From the NCBI GenBank assembly GCA_944323785.1, contig CALUTU010000002.1, positions 62,001 to 126,000 of the forward strand: a stretch of 64,000 nucleotides of DNA, read 5' to 3'. Below the pieces are notes generated by a model, which worked only from the letters and a program-made list of their open reading frames with translations, was not told where the DNA came from and did not search any database. Source of the stretch: an uncultured Bacteroidales bacterium (GTDB lineage Bacteria; Bacteroidota; Bacteroidia; Bacteroidales; UBA932). Made by a program: the position numbers and the translations under genes. Position 1 is the stretch's first letter; the number at the start of each line of letters is the position of its first letter. Shown here piece by piece: positions 1 to 9,132 of the stretch.

Positions 1-1
1 G

Positions 2-670
2 CAGCCGGTCGTAAAGCAGGAACCGGGAAAGGATCCGATAAACACAGTCCGCAATGGTCTGGCGGCCTATTTCCGATTCAACGGCACGACCCGCAGCGAG
101 GTATCCGCTATCCAAGGAACCCCTGTCAACGGTCCTCAGTATACAGTTGACAGTCCGGACGGGACTAAGGCCATAGCTCTCAGCTCCCTCGATCTCAGCC
201 AGATATCGTTCCCCAAGCCGATGATTGCCTATCCGGCCGGCAACTACAGTATATCATTCTGGATGAAAGGATTCTCAAACGGTCACGTGTGGTCCATGGC
301 CTGCGGCGATTACAGGTACAACTACCCCAAGCTCACCATAAAGGAAGGACAGTTCTACATCAACAACCGCTTTGACTACAACGGTTCCAGCTTCACACAT
401 CCTCAACTCGACTACAACTGGCATTTCATAGCAATAGTGGTCAAGACAGAGAATAATGAGACTACAGCCGGACTTTATATCGACGGTGTACTCGTGGACT
501 CCATTTCACTTGCCGGCTCGGCCTCGCAGCCCTGTACTAAGTTCCTTCTGGGCGGAGAGAGCGAGTCTGGGGACAATGCAATCGATTTCTACATTGACAA
601 TCTGAGAGTCTACAGTTCCAGAGCACTGTCCGACGAGGAAGTGGCTCAGATATACATGTCAGAGAAATAA
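2..670 (+). CDS. LamG/concanavalin A-like domain protein, C-terminal part (5' end outside window)
   Basis: The reading frame is open from the left edge to a TAA, so only the last 222 residues are visible. They form one LamG-type jelly-roll domain: LAAYFRFNGT near the start, YSISFWMKG in the middle and the usual ending DNLRVYSSRALSDEEVAQIY. In Bacteroidota such domains end secreted or surface proteins and bind carbohydrate or protein ligands; which ligand cannot be read here. The signal peptide and any N-terminal domains lie outside the window. It is convergent with hydE, five bases apart, so the two are not co-transcribed. The domain call is secure; the role is not known. Confidence 0.82.
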   Translation, partial: QPVVKQEPGKDPINTVRNGLAAYFRFNGTTRSEVSAIQGTPVNGPQYTVDSPDGTKAIALSSLDLSQISFPKPMIAYPAGNYSISFWMKGFSNGHVWSMACGDYRYNYPKLTIKEGQFYINNRFDYNGSSFTHPQLDYNWHFIAIVVKTENNETTAGLYIDGVLVDSISLAGSASQPCTKFLLGGESESGDNAIDFYIDNLRVYSSRALSDEEVAQIYMSEK

Positions 671-675
671 GAAAG

Positions 676-1722
676 TTATCTTTTACGATAATGTCTGGAA
701 TCTCCCCATTGGCCGTAGCCGATGGGGATTTTCATTTCCCGCAGACGCTGTTCGGTTCTGGAGGACGAGATGGCGGCATCCTCTCCCACCCCGGGTTTAT
801 TCTGGTATATCTGATATTCTTCCCTTACTTCCGAAAGTGTCAGATTGGGCATGAGCACATTGGCTCCGGCCATTATAGCTCTTTCCCTGCCGTCAGGTGC
901 TATGGCCTGCATGGCAGTAGTGGCCGCGATATTGATATCCGGCATAAGCAGCCGCAGCAGGGCGACCATCCTCAATGACAGATCCAGTCTTCTCTCCAGA
1001 TCCGGAATCAGATGCCTGCAGGCGTACAGCGGCGTCTCCGAGTGCTCCAGATACGGTCCCATACCGCACATATCGATGTCCATCTCCTTGAAAAAGAGCA
1101 GGTCATCGGCCAGATTTGCTGCTGTCTGGAACGGAAGTCCTATCATAACCCCTGTGCCTACCTGATAGCCGCACTTGCGCAAGTCCTTGAGGGCCTGTAC
1201 TCTCGTCTCGTAACTATGAACTGCGTCCACAGGATGGATCTTCTCGTACAGTTCCCTGGTAGAGGACTCTATCCGCAGCAGATACCGATGAGCTCCGGCC
1301 TCAAACCACTCCCTGTACACATCTTCCGTCTGCTCTCCCAGTGACAGGGTTATGCCCAGAGGCCAGCGGCGCTTGATCTCCACCAGCAGCGAGGTTATCT
1401 TGTCTATGAATTTACGGTCAGTACGCTCCCCGCCCTGAATTACCATTGAGCCGTATCCTTGCTCAGCAGCAAAAGCCGCAGCCTCCAGCACTTCCTCAGA
1501 TGTCAGCTCATACCTGCCGGTATTCAGATTATCCCGCCTTATGCCGCAATACAGGCAGTTTTTGCGGCAGATATTGGATATCTCCACCAGACCGCGCAGA
1601 TATACATTCTCTCCCACTGTCTCTTTCTTGACCCTATATGCTTCGGAATATAGCGCGGAGGCTACTTCCGGAGAATCATCCTCCAGACAGGAGATTAAGG
1701 CCTCTCTGTCCAGATTCCTCAT
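676..1722 (-). CDS. hydE: [FeFe]-hydrogenase maturase HydE (radical SAM)
   Basis: 348 residues, normal length for HydE. The radical SAM CxxxCxxC motif is CRKNCLYC with cysteines 52, 56 and 59, followed by the family's CGIRRDN. HydE is a radical SAM enzyme that helps build the dithiomethylamine-bridged 2Fe subcluster of [FeFe]-hydrogenase, working with HydG and HydF in the cytoplasm. Its start overlaps the hydF stop by four bases (ATGA), so the two are translationally coupled, and this pairing is what separates it from BioB-like relatives. No hydG and no hydrogenase gene is visible in the window. The gene ends against a convergent LamG protein. Confidence 0.94.
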   Translation of the reverse strand: MRNLDREALISCLEDDSPEVASALYSEAYRVKKETVGENVYLRGLVEISNICRKNCLYCGIRRDNLNTGRYELTSEEVLEAAAFAAEQGYGSMVIQGGERTDRKFIDKITSLLVEIKRRWPLGITLSLGEQTEDVYREWFEAGAHRYLLRIESSTRELYEKIHPVDAVHSYETRVQALKDLRKCGYQVGTGVMIGLPFQTAANLADDLLFFKEMDIDMCGMGPYLEHSETPLYACRHLIPDLERRLDLSLRMVALLRLLMPDINIAATTAMQAIAPDGRERAIMAGANVLMPNLTLSEVREEYQIYQNKPGVGEDAAISSSRTEQRLREMKIPIGYGQWGDSRHYRKR

Positions 1723-2918
1723 AGCAGCAACGGTTTAAGGGCCCTTTCGTAGATACCTTTCATATAGGATATGGCCATACCATAATTGGACACAGGTATG
1801 CCTTTCTCTATGGCCGGCAACAGACGGGAGAAGAGCTGACGCCTGGTAATCATGCAGCCGCCGCACTGCAGCACCAGCGCATAGTCCTCTATGGGACGGC
1901 TGACCGCATCCAGACCGCCCACCACGTCGAACTCCAGCCTCTTTCCGGTGAACCTGCGCATCAGTGCCGGAATCTTCACCCTTCCGATATCGTCGCACGA
2001 GGCATGATGAGTACATGACTCCAATATCAACACCCGGTCCCCGTCATTAAGAGCACTTATCTTCGGAGTACCCTTGCAGTAATCCTCAAAACAGCCCTTG
2101 CTGCGCGCCAGAAGCATACTGAAACTGGTAAGCGGCACATTCTCCGGAACTACAGCCGCCACTTCACTGAAAGCCTGGCTGTCAGTAACTACAAGAGAGA
2201 ACTCCCTGCCGTCGCTGAACAGAGCGGCCAGTCTATCCGGTTGCACCACAGTGACTACTGCCCCGATATCCAGCAGATTGCGTATCGCATTGACCTGAGG
2301 CAGGATCAGCCTGCCGGTAGGAGCCTCGCTGTCTATGGGACACACCAGCAGGACATGCTGTCCGGGACACACAAGTCCGTCAAACATAGGCCTCTCACTG
2401 TAGCGGGATGCAGAAACACTCTTTATCATTCTTTCTGTCAACATGTGGACCTCTTCTTCCAACTCAGAAGCAGGCAGCGTAGTGGAAAATTCCACGGCCT
2501 CCGTCCGGGATATCTCCTCGACTCTGGCCTTAAGAGCATCGTCAAGCATACCCATATCGGATTTATTGTGAACCGGGATTACGGGCAGGGCATAGCGGGC
2601 AAAGAGCCGCAGCATACCCTCCTCATATTCCCCGAACGCATCTCCGGTAAAAACCAGAAGAGCCAGATCTATCTGAGCTGCGACCGACTCGCTTCTGGCG
2701 ACCCTCATCCGCCCAAGATCTCCCTCATCGTCTATACCGGCTGTATCAATCAGCACACAAGGTCCCAGTCCGAATATCTCGATCCGCTTCCGCACTGGGT
2801 CGGTAGTCGTTCCCGGAGTATCCGAGACTATCGCCACATCCTGGCCGGCAAGAGCATTGATTATAGAGGATTTTCCGACATTTCTCCTTCCGAAAATGCC
2901 AATATTCACCGTACTCAT
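1719..2918 (-). CDS. hydF: [FeFe]-hydrogenase maturation GTPase HydF
   Basis: 399 residues, the family length. Residues 1-165 are an Era-like GTPase: G1 loop GRRNVGKSS at 10-18, TPGTTTDP with the switch I threonine at 34-41, DTAG at 58-61 and NKSD at 118-121. The C-terminal cluster domain carries C302-x-H304 and C352-GG-C355, the CxH...CxxC ligands of the [4Fe-4S] cluster that holds the 2Fe precursor. HydF is the scaffold and carrier that delivers the 2Fe unit to apo-hydrogenase. It is the first gene of a hydF-hydE unit with a Bacteroidota promoter box about 24 bases upstream. It is divergent from the unknown gene at 3006. Confidence 0.95.
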   Translation of the reverse strand: MSTVNIGIFGRRNVGKSSIINALAGQDVAIVSDTPGTTTDPVRKRIEIFGLGPCVLIDTAGIDDEGDLGRMRVARSESVAAQIDLALLVFTGDAFGEYEEGMLRLFARYALPVIPVHNKSDMGMLDDALKARVEEISRTEAVEFSTTLPASELEEEVHMLTERMIKSVSASRYSERPMFDGLVCPGQHVLLVCPIDSEAPTGRLILPQVNAIRNLLDIGAVVTVVQPDRLAALFSDGREFSLVVTDSQAFSEVAAVVPENVPLTSFSMLLARSKGCFEDYCKGTPKISALNDGDRVLILESCTHHASCDDIGRVKIPALMRRFTGKRLEFDVVGGLDAVSRPIEDYALVLQCGGCMITRRQLFSRLLPAIEKGIPVSNYGMAISYMKGIYERALKPLLL

Positions 2919-2942
2919 ATAACTTTCCAGATTTCAAAATGG

Positions 2943-2950
2943 CAAAAATA
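2943..2950 (-). promoter_or_regulatory. Putative -7 box for hydF-hydE
   Basis: On the minus strand this reads TATTTTTG, matching the Bacteroidota consensus TAnnTTTG, 24 bases before the hydF start codon. Match by eye only. Confidence 0.55.
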
Positions 2951-2993
2951 TATCATTTCTCATAAATTTAAACGACTTATGAATCTTTATTGC

Positions 2994-3001
2994 TATCTTT
3001 G
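2994..3001 (+). promoter_or_regulatory. Putative -7 box, 4 nt before ATG (leaderless candidate)
   Basis: TATCTTTG matches TAnnTTTG. Only GAGG separates it from the ATG at 3006, so transcription should begin at or next to that ATG. It also argues against the in-frame ATG at 2979, which lies upstream of the box. Confidence 0.55.
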
Positions 3002-3005
3002 GAGG

Positions 3006-3548
3006 ATGAGAAATTGGTTTCTGACACGGATATTGCAGTGGAAAGCCCTTAAGAAGATAGACAATCCCCACAAGGGCAGATACATTTCCCTCAATTCAGC
3101 CAAAAGGGTCTGCTTCATAACAGACTCCTGTACTCCCGGCATATCCGAGGCCGTACAAATACTCAGGAAAGAACTAACAGGGCGCGGCATTGCATACAAC
3201 GGTATCTGCATAGATTCAGGCAAAGAACCTTTAAGCGACAAACTCCTTACCTCCGACCCTCAGATCTCCATCATCGGGCACAAAAACACAAACTGGTATG
3301 GGGTTCCACAACAGGATACCTTGTCCGAATTTATAGGACAGCCTTTTGACATACTCATCGATCTTACATCCGGCAAACGGCTCTTTCAAGCTGATTATAT
3401 AATCAAAAAAGCGTCAGCTTCGCTTATTATCGGCATAGACACATCTTCATCCGGACAATACGATATGACTGTCAGCCGTAAAGACGAAAGCACTACTGAA
3501 ACCGAACTAGTAAAGAACATTATCAAATATCTAACAACCATACACTGA
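3006..3548 (+). CDS. Uncharacterised cytoplasmic protein, possibly DUF6913 family
   Basis: About 180 residues, with no signal peptide or membrane segment. The start at 3006 is chosen because the promoter box ends at 3001; a further ATG at 2979 is in frame but would precede the box. The middle reads FDILIDLTSGKRLFQADYIIKKASASLIIGI, a beta-alpha-beta pattern seen in a Bacteroidota-only family that I recall as DUF6913; I could not verify the match. It sits 5 bases upstream of a DUF368 transporter, with a TamB-like gene following, so an envelope-related role is possible but is only inferred from position. No catalytic motif is apparent. Confidence 0.7.
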   Translation: MRNWFLTRILQWKALKKIDNPHKGRYISLNSAKRVCFITDSCTPGISEAVQILRKELTGRGIAYNGICIDSGKEPLSDKLLTSDPQISIIGHKNTNWYGVPQQDTLSEFIGQPFDILIDLTSGKRLFQADYIIKKASASLIIGIDTSSSGQYDMTVSRKDESTTETELVKNIIKYLTTIH

Positions 3549-3553
3549 CTATT

Positions 3554-4519
3554 ATGAGATCCATATCCTCATACGCGATGATTACCCTCAAAGGCATTGG
3601 CATGGGTGCCGCAGACGTGATTCCCGGAGTCTCCGGAGGCACAATAGCATTCCTGACAGGCATCTATGAAGAGTTGCTCGGTTCCATCAAATCCATCAAC
3701 ACACAGGCCTTCAAGCTGCTTTTCACAGGTAAGCTCGGACAGTTCTGGAAGCACATCAACGGCAACTTCCTGATATCATTGATACTGGGTATCGGTATCA
3801 GTTTCTTCTCACTGGCAAAGCTGATGCAATATCTGATGGCCAACGAACCGATTCCCCTGTGGTCCTTTTTCTTCGGCCTCATTATTGCTTCTGCAATACT
3901 GATACTCAAGGATATAGACCTCACCAAGATAAAGCATCTGCTGGCCCTTGCTCTAGGTACAGCAGCCGGAGCCGCCATCTGTCTGATCTCCCCTACCGAG
4001 ACACCGAATGATCTCTGGTTCATCTTCCTTTGCGGAGCCATAGCCATCTGTGCAATGATATTGCCCGGCATATCCGGCAGTTTTATCCTGCTGCTGCTGG
4101 GCAAGTACGAATACATGCTGAAGGCGCTCACCGATCTCAATATAGTGCTGATCATCACCTTTGTCATAGGTGCCGCCATAGGTATAGTCTCTTTCTCCCA
4201 TTTCCTGACATGGCTGCTGAAAAAATACCATGTAACCACTATAAGCGCACTGGCCGGCATCATGATAGGCTCACTGGTCAAAGTATGGCCGTGGCAGTTC
4301 CAGCACGACGGAGTATCCATGCCTGTCCTGCCCTTTGATGAACGCATACAGACAGGCGTGCAGAGTATGATAGAGGCCGGCAAAAGCACCGGAGACATAA
4401 CAAAATACTCTGGCCACATAGGTCTTGCGGTACTATTCGCCCTCATCGGCGTCGCATTGGTGCTCATACTTGAGCTGGCGGCGAACAGGACACGGAAAAA
4501 ACAGGAACAGGCACAATAA
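3554..4519 (+). CDS. DUF368 membrane protein, putative undecaprenyl-phosphate transporter (PopT-like)
   Basis: 321 residues with about eight to nine hydrophobic segments. The family signature GAADVIPGVSGGTIAFL lies at residues 17-33, and a second glycine-rich copy ILPGISGSFILLLLG is near residue 170, an internal repeat typical of DUF368. Members of this family were shown in other bacteria to recycle undecaprenyl phosphate across the cytoplasmic membrane for cell-wall and glycan synthesis; assignment here is by family. The gene follows the unknown protein at 3006 by five bases and precedes a TamB-like gene, suggesting one envelope operon. The C-terminus is a short basic, glutamine-rich tail. 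Confidence 0.9.
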   Translation: MRSISSYAMITLKGIGMGAADVIPGVSGGTIAFLTGIYEELLGSIKSINTQAFKLLFTGKLGQFWKHINGNFLISLILGIGISFFSLAKLMQYLMANEPIPLWSFFFGLIIASAILILKDIDLTKIKHLLALALGTAAGAAICLISPTETPNDLWFIFLCGAIAICAMILPGISGSFILLLLGKYEYMLKALTDLNIVLIITFVIGAAIGIVSFSHFLTWLLKKYHVTTISALAGIMIGSLVKVWPWQFQHDGVSMPVLPFDERIQTGVQSMIEAGKSTGDITKYSGHIGLAVLFALIGVALVLILELAANRTRKKQEQAQ

Positions 4520-4534
4520 AACAACAATTCAGCC

Positions 4535-7500
4535 ATAAGAACTGTAAGAAAAATATTAACAGGGATTCTGATCCTGATATGCGTTATCCCCTTCGCCGGT
4601 TATGTGGCCCTGCAGTTTCCCGGACTGCAGACCAGGATAGCGCAGAGGGTGGTTGCTGCTATTGAGCCGGGCATAAACGGGAAGATAGAGGTAGGACGGA
4701 TCTCCATAGTATTTTTCAACAAGGTCATGGCTTATGATATCAGTGTTACCGGAGAGCACGGTGACACACTGGCCGCATTAGCGAAACTCTCTGTTACGGT
4801 ATCTCCAGGAGAACTGCTCAAAGGCAACTTGACAGTCGAGAGACTTCTCCTGGAGGACGGATGCTTCAATTTTATTCAGGAAAGGCCGCACTATTCCAAT
4901 CTCAACCGCATATTTAACTATTCCCCCACACCGGACTCCTTGAAAAAACCGTTCCGAATGCCGGACATATCCGTAAATGAACTGACTCTCAAAAAGATGA
5001 GATTCTCTATGCTCAACCAGTATAAAGACACGATCTCCCGCACTCCCAGTACAATGAACTTCAACAACTTGTCTGTAAGCGACATAAATGCCAGATTCAA
5101 CCGAATACGGATAGAGAACAACACCATATCGTGCAGAATCAGAGACCTCAGCTGCAGGGAACAGTCCGGATACGAACTCCGCTCCATTGCCGGATACTTC
5201 TGTCTCGACTCCTGCAGAACAGCCATAGAGAATCTGCACCTGAAAGATACCTGGTCCAATATCAATGCCCGCTATCTGTCCTTCGGCTACAACAGCGGGA
5301 AAGACCTTAATGACTTCGTTAACAAAATCGTACTCGGTGCGGATTTTGACAACGCAGTTCTGAATTTCAAAAGTCTGGGATATTTCGCCAGCAGCCTTCA
5401 AGGCAACGGGACCGAATTGACAATCACCGGAGAAGTGACAGGACCTGTATGCAGATTAAGAACTGACGACCTGATGCTCACTTCCAGAGACAGCACTCTG
5501 ATTCACATAGGAGCTGATATTACAGGACTACCTGATATTGACCGCACCATATTTGACTTGGACATCAAGAGGATAAGCACTGTCTCCCCTGAACTGTCCG
5601 ATATAGTGGCGGCATTCAGTCATAAAACCAATACTATACACAAGTTTATACCGGACACCAGAATAAATCTGAACGGAAAACTGAACGGAACATTGTATGA
5701 CTTGAGTTCCAACGGGGAGATTACATCATCAGACGGTGACATAGCCTATGCTGCGAAAATTACCAGAGACAGTCTCCTCAACAGTACAGACCTGAGCACG
5801 ACCCTGAATGTCAATGGCCTCGATATAGGAAAACTGATAAACAACGGCACTTTCGGAGAAGTGGACCTGACGGCCGGACTTCATGCCTGCCTCAGACGGC
5901 ACGGTCATGGAGGCATAACGGCCAATCTTGACTCACTGCGCATCTCAAGAATGAGCATAAAGGGTTATGAGTATTCCGGCATTGCCGTCAACGGAGAAAT
6001 ACAGAACAATATGGCAAATGTCAGGATGATCAGCCACGATATGGCTTTCCCGATGATGTTCCAGAGTATCATCAATCTGGACAGCATCAACAAGCCAAAG
6101 CGAATCCAACTGTTCCTGGATGTGCCTTACGCTGACTTGAAGGCCATGAATATCGTCAACAAGGGCAGCATCTCCAACATGGGCATAACCACCGGTGCAG
6201 ACCTCCGGTTTACAGACCGCAGCATACTCGGCAACGTCCTTCTGGACAACATCAGCTACGCCAATGACAACGGACAGTACCATATAGACTCACTGTATAT
6301 CAGGTCCGCCATCCTGGAAAACCGCAACATAGTTACGGTTAAGTCGCCCATATTCAATGCAGACTACTCCGGTACAGCAACTCCTACTGCACTGCTGGAA
6401 CGGCTAAAACTGGCGATAAGAGGAGAAGCCCTGGCCGATGCCGTCAAAGTGGACACTGCCATCACAAACAACTCAGCAGGACGTTATGACTTTCACCTGA
6501 GGACGTATGACATGTCCCAGATATGCGAAATAATAATGCCTGGACTTCACATTGCGGACAGCACTACCGTAAATATGAGGCTTGACAATGACAACACCAT
6601 GGATTTCAACGCCCAGTCAGCATCCGTCTCATTCAGGACAAAATCCGGAAAAGAAGTGGCATTAAGCGACATCTCGCTGGCGTCAGACAATCTGTTCGGA
6701 AGTACTGAAGCACTCCTTTCCATAGGCAGAGTCAACTCCGGTAACATCCTGATGGACAATTTATGCCTGCATACGGATGAACGGGACAATACTCTGCATA
6801 CTACACTGTCCTTCAATAATGCTGACACCACTTACCTCAATCTGGCCGCAGGTATCAGCATGAGCCGTAACTCAAATGAGATGCTGACCACCAGGATTCT
6901 CCTCGACAGTTCCGAAATAAACATCAGAGGACACAGATGGCATATTGCCCCCGCATCCGTTCTAATATCCGACAAATACTACAACATACAGGGGCTGGAA
7001 CTTACCGGAGACACAGACCGCCTGAACATAACAGGCACTGTGTCAGAAAATCCGGAAGACAATATATCCTTGACCGTAGACAACATGGATCTGTCCGTGC
7101 TCAACTCATTCACGACTGCCGGACTGGACTTAACCGGATATCTGACCGGAAAGTTAAGCCTGTTCAACTTCTTTTCAGGCATGGGCGTATCCATGGAGAT
7201 GGCCGGCAAGAGCCTGAGTATCTTCGGAAAAGACCTCGGCGATCTCGATATACTGAGTCAGAGAGATATTTCCAGAAACCGTTTCAACATCCTGGTCAAC
7301 AACTATATCGGTAACAATAATCCGATAAACGTCAGCGGATATTACATACCAGGACGGAACTACATGAATCTTCGCCTGCTGCTGAGAGAACTGCAACTCA
7401 GTTACCTGTCCCCGGTACTGAAAGAGATTCTCAGCATAGACAGCGGCAGTGTTAGCGGAGACATCAATATATCCGGCCAGCCTGACCAGCTGGTTGTCAT

Positions 7501-9121
7501 AAGTGAGAGCTGCCGTCTGGACTCTGTAATCTTTACTCCTGCTTTTACTAAAGTTCCTTACATAGCGGATGGTCCTGTCATCTTTTCCCAAAGAGGCATA
7601 GAACTTAACAATCTTAATATTTCCGATTCGAAGGGAGCAAATGCAGTTCTTAACGGAAATATCGTTCACAACTCATTCAGGAACATATACCTTGATGCAG
7701 GATTGACTTTCAACAACCTCATGTGTCTTAACACCACTGCTCACGACAACAGTCAATTCTACGGAACAGCCTATGCATCGGGTAATGTCTCCATATCAGG
7801 ATATACAGACAATCTGCTGATAGACGCACAGGTAGCCACCAATGACAATTCCTCAGTCCATATACCTCTGTCCTCCGCGTCGTCAGCGACAACTACTGAT
7901 CTGATCTCTTATACGGACTTCCGGCTTCCGAAAGACTCCGCTGATATGGCCGACATCCAGAACAGTTCTGAAAACAAGAGCGGAAACCGCAGCAATATAG
8001 AGATAAGGGCCATGGCCAGCATTACCCAGGGCACAGAACTGATGGTGGAGATGAACAAACAGTTCGGCGGCACTTTGAAATGCACCGGAAACGGAGAACT
8101 GGAACTTACATTCAATCCGTCCAGAAATATCTTAGATCTGCGCGGTGACTACACCGTAGCGGACGGCAGCTATCACCTTACACTGTCTGCGATACAGTCC
8201 CGGGACTTTACTCTGGACGAAGGAGGAAGCATTGCTTTCAACGGAGACATCAAGAACACCAGTCTGAACGTAGGCGCGACCTATCGTACAAAAGCATCCG
8301 TCTCCACACTCATATCAGACACTACTTCCGTCGGCAACAGACGCAATGTAGACTGCGGCATCCAGTTGCAGGGCTCCCTGAGCAATCCGGAAGTGTCTTT
8401 CTCCATAGACATTCCCGACCTGGACCCCATCACAAAGGGAAGAGTCGAAAGTGCTCTGAGCACTCCGGACAAAGTCCTCAAGCAGGTCATGGCCCTGCTG
8501 ATATCCGGCAGTTTCGTACCTGACGAGCAGTCAGGCATCGTAAACAACTCCACCATACTGTATTCAAACGCCAGCGAGATTCTGTCCAACCAGTTCAACA
8601 ACATATTCCGGCAGCTGGACATTCCGCTTGACCTGGGACTCAATTACCAGCCCGGAACAGCCACCGGCGGGAAAGACATGTTCGATGTGGCTATCTCCTA
8701 TCAGGCATTCAACAACAGACTGATCATCAACGGTAATCTTGGAAACAGCGAGACATCGTCCAACTGGGCCGGCGACTTTGAGGCCGAGATCAAGGTAGAC
8801 CGACAGGGCAAGTTGCGCGTTACCCTCTTCACCCGTTCGGCCGACTCTTACTCCAATTACCTGGACAATACCCAGAGAAGCGGCTTCGGTATAACCTATC
8901 AGGACGAGTTCGACACATTCGGGGACTTTCTGAGGAACATATTCTACTCACGCAAGCGCAAGGAAGAATACGAACTGCAGCTCATGAAAGAAGCCGAAGA
9001 GGAGTTGGAAAAAGAGGCGGCGGAGGCCAATATCAGGAAAGAGAATGTCATGAAACCGAAGGAAGATCCGATGAACCTATCCGAAGAGACCGGCTACGTG
9101 GAATATCAGGCCGAGAATTAA
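4535..9121 (+). CDS. TamB/AsmA-like translocation and assembly module protein, apparent AUA start
   Basis: About 1,528 residues of repeating short beta-strands with a C-terminal DUF490/TamB domain (from FNPSRNILDLRGDYTVADGS to the end), followed by a charged Glu/Lys-rich tail. TamB-like proteins span the periplasm from an inner-membrane anchor and are thought to move lipids or barrel proteins to the outer membrane. The expected N-terminal anchor is encoded (ILTGILILICVIPFAGYV), but there is no ATG, GTG or TTG between the upstream stop at 4519 and the GTG at 4604, which would start inside the helix. The codon that fits the family is ATA at 4535, giving MRTVRKIL. Either a rare AUA start, or an ATG-to-ATA change or base error. 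It ends eleven bases from convergent mtaB. Confidence 0.86.
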   Translation: MRTVRKILTGILILICVIPFAGYVALQFPGLQTRIAQRVVAAIEPGINGKIEVGRISIVFFNKVMAYDISVTGEHGDTLAALAKLSVTVSPGELLKGNLTVERLLLEDGCFNFIQERPHYSNLNRIFNYSPTPDSLKKPFRMPDISVNELTLKKMRFSMLNQYKDTISRTPSTMNFNNLSVSDINARFNRIRIENNTISCRIRDLSCREQSGYELRSIAGYFCLDSCRTAIENLHLKDTWSNINARYLSFGYNSGKDLNDFVNKIVLGADFDNAVLNFKSLGYFASSLQGNGTELTITGEVTGPVCRLRTDDLMLTSRDSTLIHIGADITGLPDIDRTIFDLDIKRISTVSPELSDIVAAFSHKTNTIHKFIPDTRINLNGKLNGTLYDLSSNGEITSSDGDIAYAAKITRDSLLNSTDLSTTLNVNGLDIGKLINNGTFGEVDLTAGLHACLRRHGHGGITANLDSLRISRMSIKGYEYSGIAVNGEIQNNMANVRMISHDMAFPMMFQSIINLDSINKPKRIQLFLDVPYADLKAMNIVNKGSISNMGITTGADLRFTDRSILGNVLLDNISYANDNGQYHIDSLYIRSAILENRNIVTVKSPIFNADYSGTATPTALLERLKLAIRGEALADAVKVDTAITNNSAGRYDFHLRTYDMSQICEIIMPGLHIADSTTVNMRLDNDNTMDFNAQSASVSFRTKSGKEVALSDISLASDNLFGSTEALLSIGRVNSGNILMDNLCLHTDERDNTLHTTLSFNNADTTYLNLAAGISMSRNSNEMLTTRILLDSSEINIRGHRWHIAPASVLISDKYYNIQGLELTGDTDRLNITGTVSENPEDNISLTVDNMDLSVLNSFTTAGLDLTGYLTGKLSLFNFFSGMGVSMEMAGKSLSIFGKDLGDLDILSQRDISRNRFNILVNNYIGNNNPINVSGYYIPGRNYMNLRLLLRELQLSYLSPVLKEILSIDSGSVSGDINISGQPDQLVVISESCRLDSVIFTPAFTKVPYIADGPVIFSQRGIELNNLNISDSKGANAVLNGNIVHNSFRNIYLDAGLTFNNLMCLNTTAHDNSQFYGTAYASGNVSISGYTDNLLIDAQVATNDNSSVHIPLSSASSATTTDLISYTDFRLPKDSADMADIQNSSENKSGNRSNIEIRAMASITQGTELMVEMNKQFGGTLKCTGNGELELTFNPSRNILDLRGDYTVADGSYHLTLSAIQSRDFTLDEGGSIAFNGDIKNTSLNVGATYRTKASVSTLISDTTSVGNRRNVDCGIQLQGSLSNPEVSFSIDIPDLDPITKGRVESALSTPDKVLKQVMALLISGSFVPDEQSGIVNNSTILYSNASEILSNQFNNIFRQLDIPLDLGLNYQPGTATGGKDMFDVAISYQAFNNRLIINGNLGNSETSSNWAGDFEAEIKVDRQGKLRVTLFTRSADSYSNYLDNTQRSGFGITYQDEFDTFGDFLRNIFYSRKRKEEYELQLMKEAEEELEKEAAEANIRKENVMKPKEDPMNLSEETGYVEYQAEN

Positions 9122-9132
9122 ACTAAGAGAGA

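Noticed and set aside
2241-2993. Long plus-strand frame continuing into the gene at 3006
   Set aside because: It is antisense to hydF; the promoter box at 2994 and the protein pattern place the real start at 3006.
4604-4606. GTG as start of the TamB-like gene
   Set aside because: It falls within the predicted membrane helix and would remove the anchor; kept only as an alternative.
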